This document shows, piece after piece, positions 7,401 to 8,193 of a stretch of 8,193 bases of DNA. The stretch comes from Candidatus Omnitrophota bacterium (GTDB lineage: Bacteria > Omnitrophota > Gorgyraeia > Tantalellales > Tantalellaceae): contig JAQUNB010000043.1 of assembly GCA_028717825.1 (NCBI GenBank), positions 1 through 8,193 of the forward strand, read 5' to 3'. Both the position numbers and the translations under genes were made by a program. Numbering within the stretch: the first letter of the stretch is position 1; each line of letters starts with the position of its first letter. The notes under the pieces were generated by a model. The model saw only the letters and a program-made list of their open reading frames with translations. It was not told the DNA's origin and searched no databases.

Positions 7401-8193
7401 TCAAAAATATCCAGCTTCACGGGATCATCATTAATAAATGGTACTGCTTCCCCCAGGATCTTAACCGCGACAAAAACCGTGTCTGCGTCCCCGGTAGCCA
7501 CAAATATTTTTAATTTATCGATGACACTGGCGAGCTCGTCGCTCTCCCCAAGATCGTTAAGGAAACGCATATACAGGGATACGGCGCTAATATAAAAATC
7601 GATCTTCCCTGACTTACTTTCTTTAACAATTTCGTTTACTTCAAGGTGCCCTTTGGGGAAAAGGTCGGCAAATAATTCTGAAAGCACCTCGATCGCCAAC
7701 CGCGCAGGCAAGTGTTCAAGTATTTTTAAAACAACCATATGTTTTTTGAATTTTCCATGGTCAGAACCATACGTGACCTCATGTAAACGCCCGGCTATAT
7801 CTTGTAAAAGAGAATAAACATCTGGATCCGTTCCGCGCGTATAGAACATCAGGCATCCTCCCGCGCGACCAAATCCATCAATAAGAAGATCCAACTCGGA
7901 TGGTTCCGTCGTAAATGTTTTCAACGGTTTTTCTTCTTTTGCTGCCTGCGGCCCTCTAGCCGAAGAGGTATTTTTCAGGTACAATTCCATAAGAACCGTC
8001 TTGTTGCTCTCAAGACGTGCGGGCATGTGCTCCTTTATACCAAATAAAAAAGTATCATCAAAATCCTCGATTTTTTGCTTCGTAAAATCTCGGGGGATCA
8101 TTTTTGCCGCGAGGATCTTCTTCCCATCGTCTTCAATGGAATCCACGACCGCTTGACAAACTGCGCATACCAAGCTTCTATAATTTACTTTTC
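4466..8193 (-). CDS. Giant HEAT-like repeat protein with a degenerate HAD-family domain (5' end beyond the window)
   Basis: The frame is open to the window edge, so the start is missing. A TTG at 8171-8173 could be read as a start, but the frame continues upstream (K-V-N-Y-R-S before it) and the first residues look internal. Numbering here takes that TTG as residue 1, giving 1235 residues to the TAG. Residues about 145-400 are HEAT/ARM-like helical pairs (KIAVMLMGEMALSL at 322-335, RDIAIRSFIQITASI at 361-375). Residues 530-725 are charged and helical. Residues about 731-940 resemble the phosphoglycolate phosphatase/beta-phosphoglucomutase HAD group: motif I reads FFSWDGVVADN where FDxDG is usual, so the nucleophilic Asp is Ser738; motif II YILSDG keeps its Ser; the motif III Lys is not evident in SGPRSDYIK; motif IV reads MFANSEHAISDAKNCG where an acidic residue is expected. 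A phosphatase is therefore unlikely; a pseudoenzyme or binding module fits better. Residues 941-1235 are unassigned and end with a tail like that of the neighbouring giant protein. CxxC occurs at residues 3-6. Export cannot be judged without the N-terminus. Confidence 0.88.
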   Translation of the reverse strand, partial: KVNYRSLVCAVCQAVVDSIEDDGKKILAAKMIPRDFTKQKIEDFDDTFLFGIKEHMPARLESNKTVLMELYLKNTSSARGPQAAKEEKPLKTFTTEPSELDLLIDGFGRAGGCLMFYTRGTDPDVYSLLQDIAGRLHEVTYGSDHGKFKKHMVVLKILEHLPARLAIEVLSELFADLFPKGHLEVNEIVKESKSGKIDFYISAVSLYMRFLNDLGESDELASVIDKLKIFVATGDADTVFVAVKILGEAVPFINDDPVKLDIFDKLADLFDLRKFAGSDKSSINGELYRSGLEKTCNAIALSINGTKAKKELFEKLINISKEKRSIRKIAVMLMGEMALSLDDDMLKKKAINEVFLGLLSARKSALRDIAIRSFIQITASIKENALKENILNDLFFALLPKDASVFTEKVKLLDRHIGRDPGLALMDYREKFHRLWERNPDLYLSIADALDRSATRERLFNELAEILPSKERLEIKLELRRLEKVSLIEDGLIVDLFLYGVSLVNLPYERIELLRSVVKVVDPVTWNTEKDLQWGGKYLTEKERAAKKMFDLIKKNVRNAARKEDKEDREIPKSEQVDSYGVQTIVEALEQHKGELEALYRKNHDERIKAPGAGGMDELKYISSALEEAANDGRLFALTLEQMFWLDEKMSGEELANLIMENLYYLSDTYTTFDKLVKKLENKENMVAVIKTFLVMRDQYKMVKMKAIIEEALAQKKQNQNEEIQEWGSDSAPENVPLKAAFFSWDGVVADNEVYNIEALMENLPGFFSGPKEAAMVYAGMNGLNREDKWEKLVFYAGEIGKKLPFKDANEFYDVFTKTAQQKMNEVNKEFRTVNGVTKTIMRLKETGVKVYILSDGRGDLLARKIEELGLSQIIDGMCSGPRSDYIKTVLAENNFSSDNAVMFANSEHAISDAKNCGVMVIGRGRDDASGAELTEAGAVFYITSFYDFKYDPVRFCIVEGDDSSLGKVFTDEKEGLLFHAGRGKKNGEGLQSMYVSLGAGREAVRSGNNAGLELLARKAAESLVAKSSIKMQEKTQESYFENMADEDAFDAENTTSLFMDVLAGKLKEDLTYRIQYDAKQLSVEQEAIVHAYVSVLRSVCGNSKIIENRIEDGSGAVFSVTCKGPAHNGKSEIFVRPSEGVSIEDCLLKIAGMINLAVASASITEEEMAKGERDEDYGPILGFIKRQREVITGEEFVFPEDPEGLRGALQKIVLDLPDFYVMSREEIKKYNLMAAVRIAA

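Overview
The window holds two very long genes, both on the minus strand, and two intergenic stretches packed with repeats. The base composition is moderate in GC. There are no RNA genes, CRISPR arrays, transposase genes or housekeeping genes. The gene style is huge, mostly helical scaffold proteins, each carrying one enzyme-like domain near the C-terminal third and a similar short C-terminal tail. To me this resembles Candidatus Omnitrophota (PVC superphylum), but that is an inference from protein style; no phylogenetic marker is present.

Layout, left to right. Positions 1-318 are intergenic and lie downstream of the first gene. They contain a large imperfect inverted repeat, 7-base tandem repeats and small hairpins. 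Positions 319-4020 (minus) encode a complete 1233-residue exported protein: signal peptide, TPR-like helical repeats, a charged coiled-coil-like linker, a PrmA-like class I SAM-dependent methyltransferase domain and an unassigned alpha/beta plus helical C-terminal domain. Positions 4021-4465 are intergenic. They hold the putative promoter of that gene, two copies of a 34-bp repeat at 46-bp spacing, a second copy of the inverted-repeat element, more heptamer tracts and a perfect 15-bp-stem hairpin. Positions 4466-8193 (minus) encode at least 1242 residues of a second giant protein that is cut by the right edge: HEAT-like repeats, a linker, a HAD-fold domain that has lost its catalytic nucleophile, and a C-terminal domain.

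Transcription runs right to left, so the truncated gene is upstream of the complete one. The 445-bp gap and its putative promoter argue against tight co-transcription. Nothing in the sequence assigns a pathway. The main points of interest are the shared architecture of the two proteins (scaffold, enzyme or pseudoenzyme, common tail), a methyltransferase behind a signal peptide, a disabled HAD domain, and a composite repeat found in the same position and order downstream of both genes.
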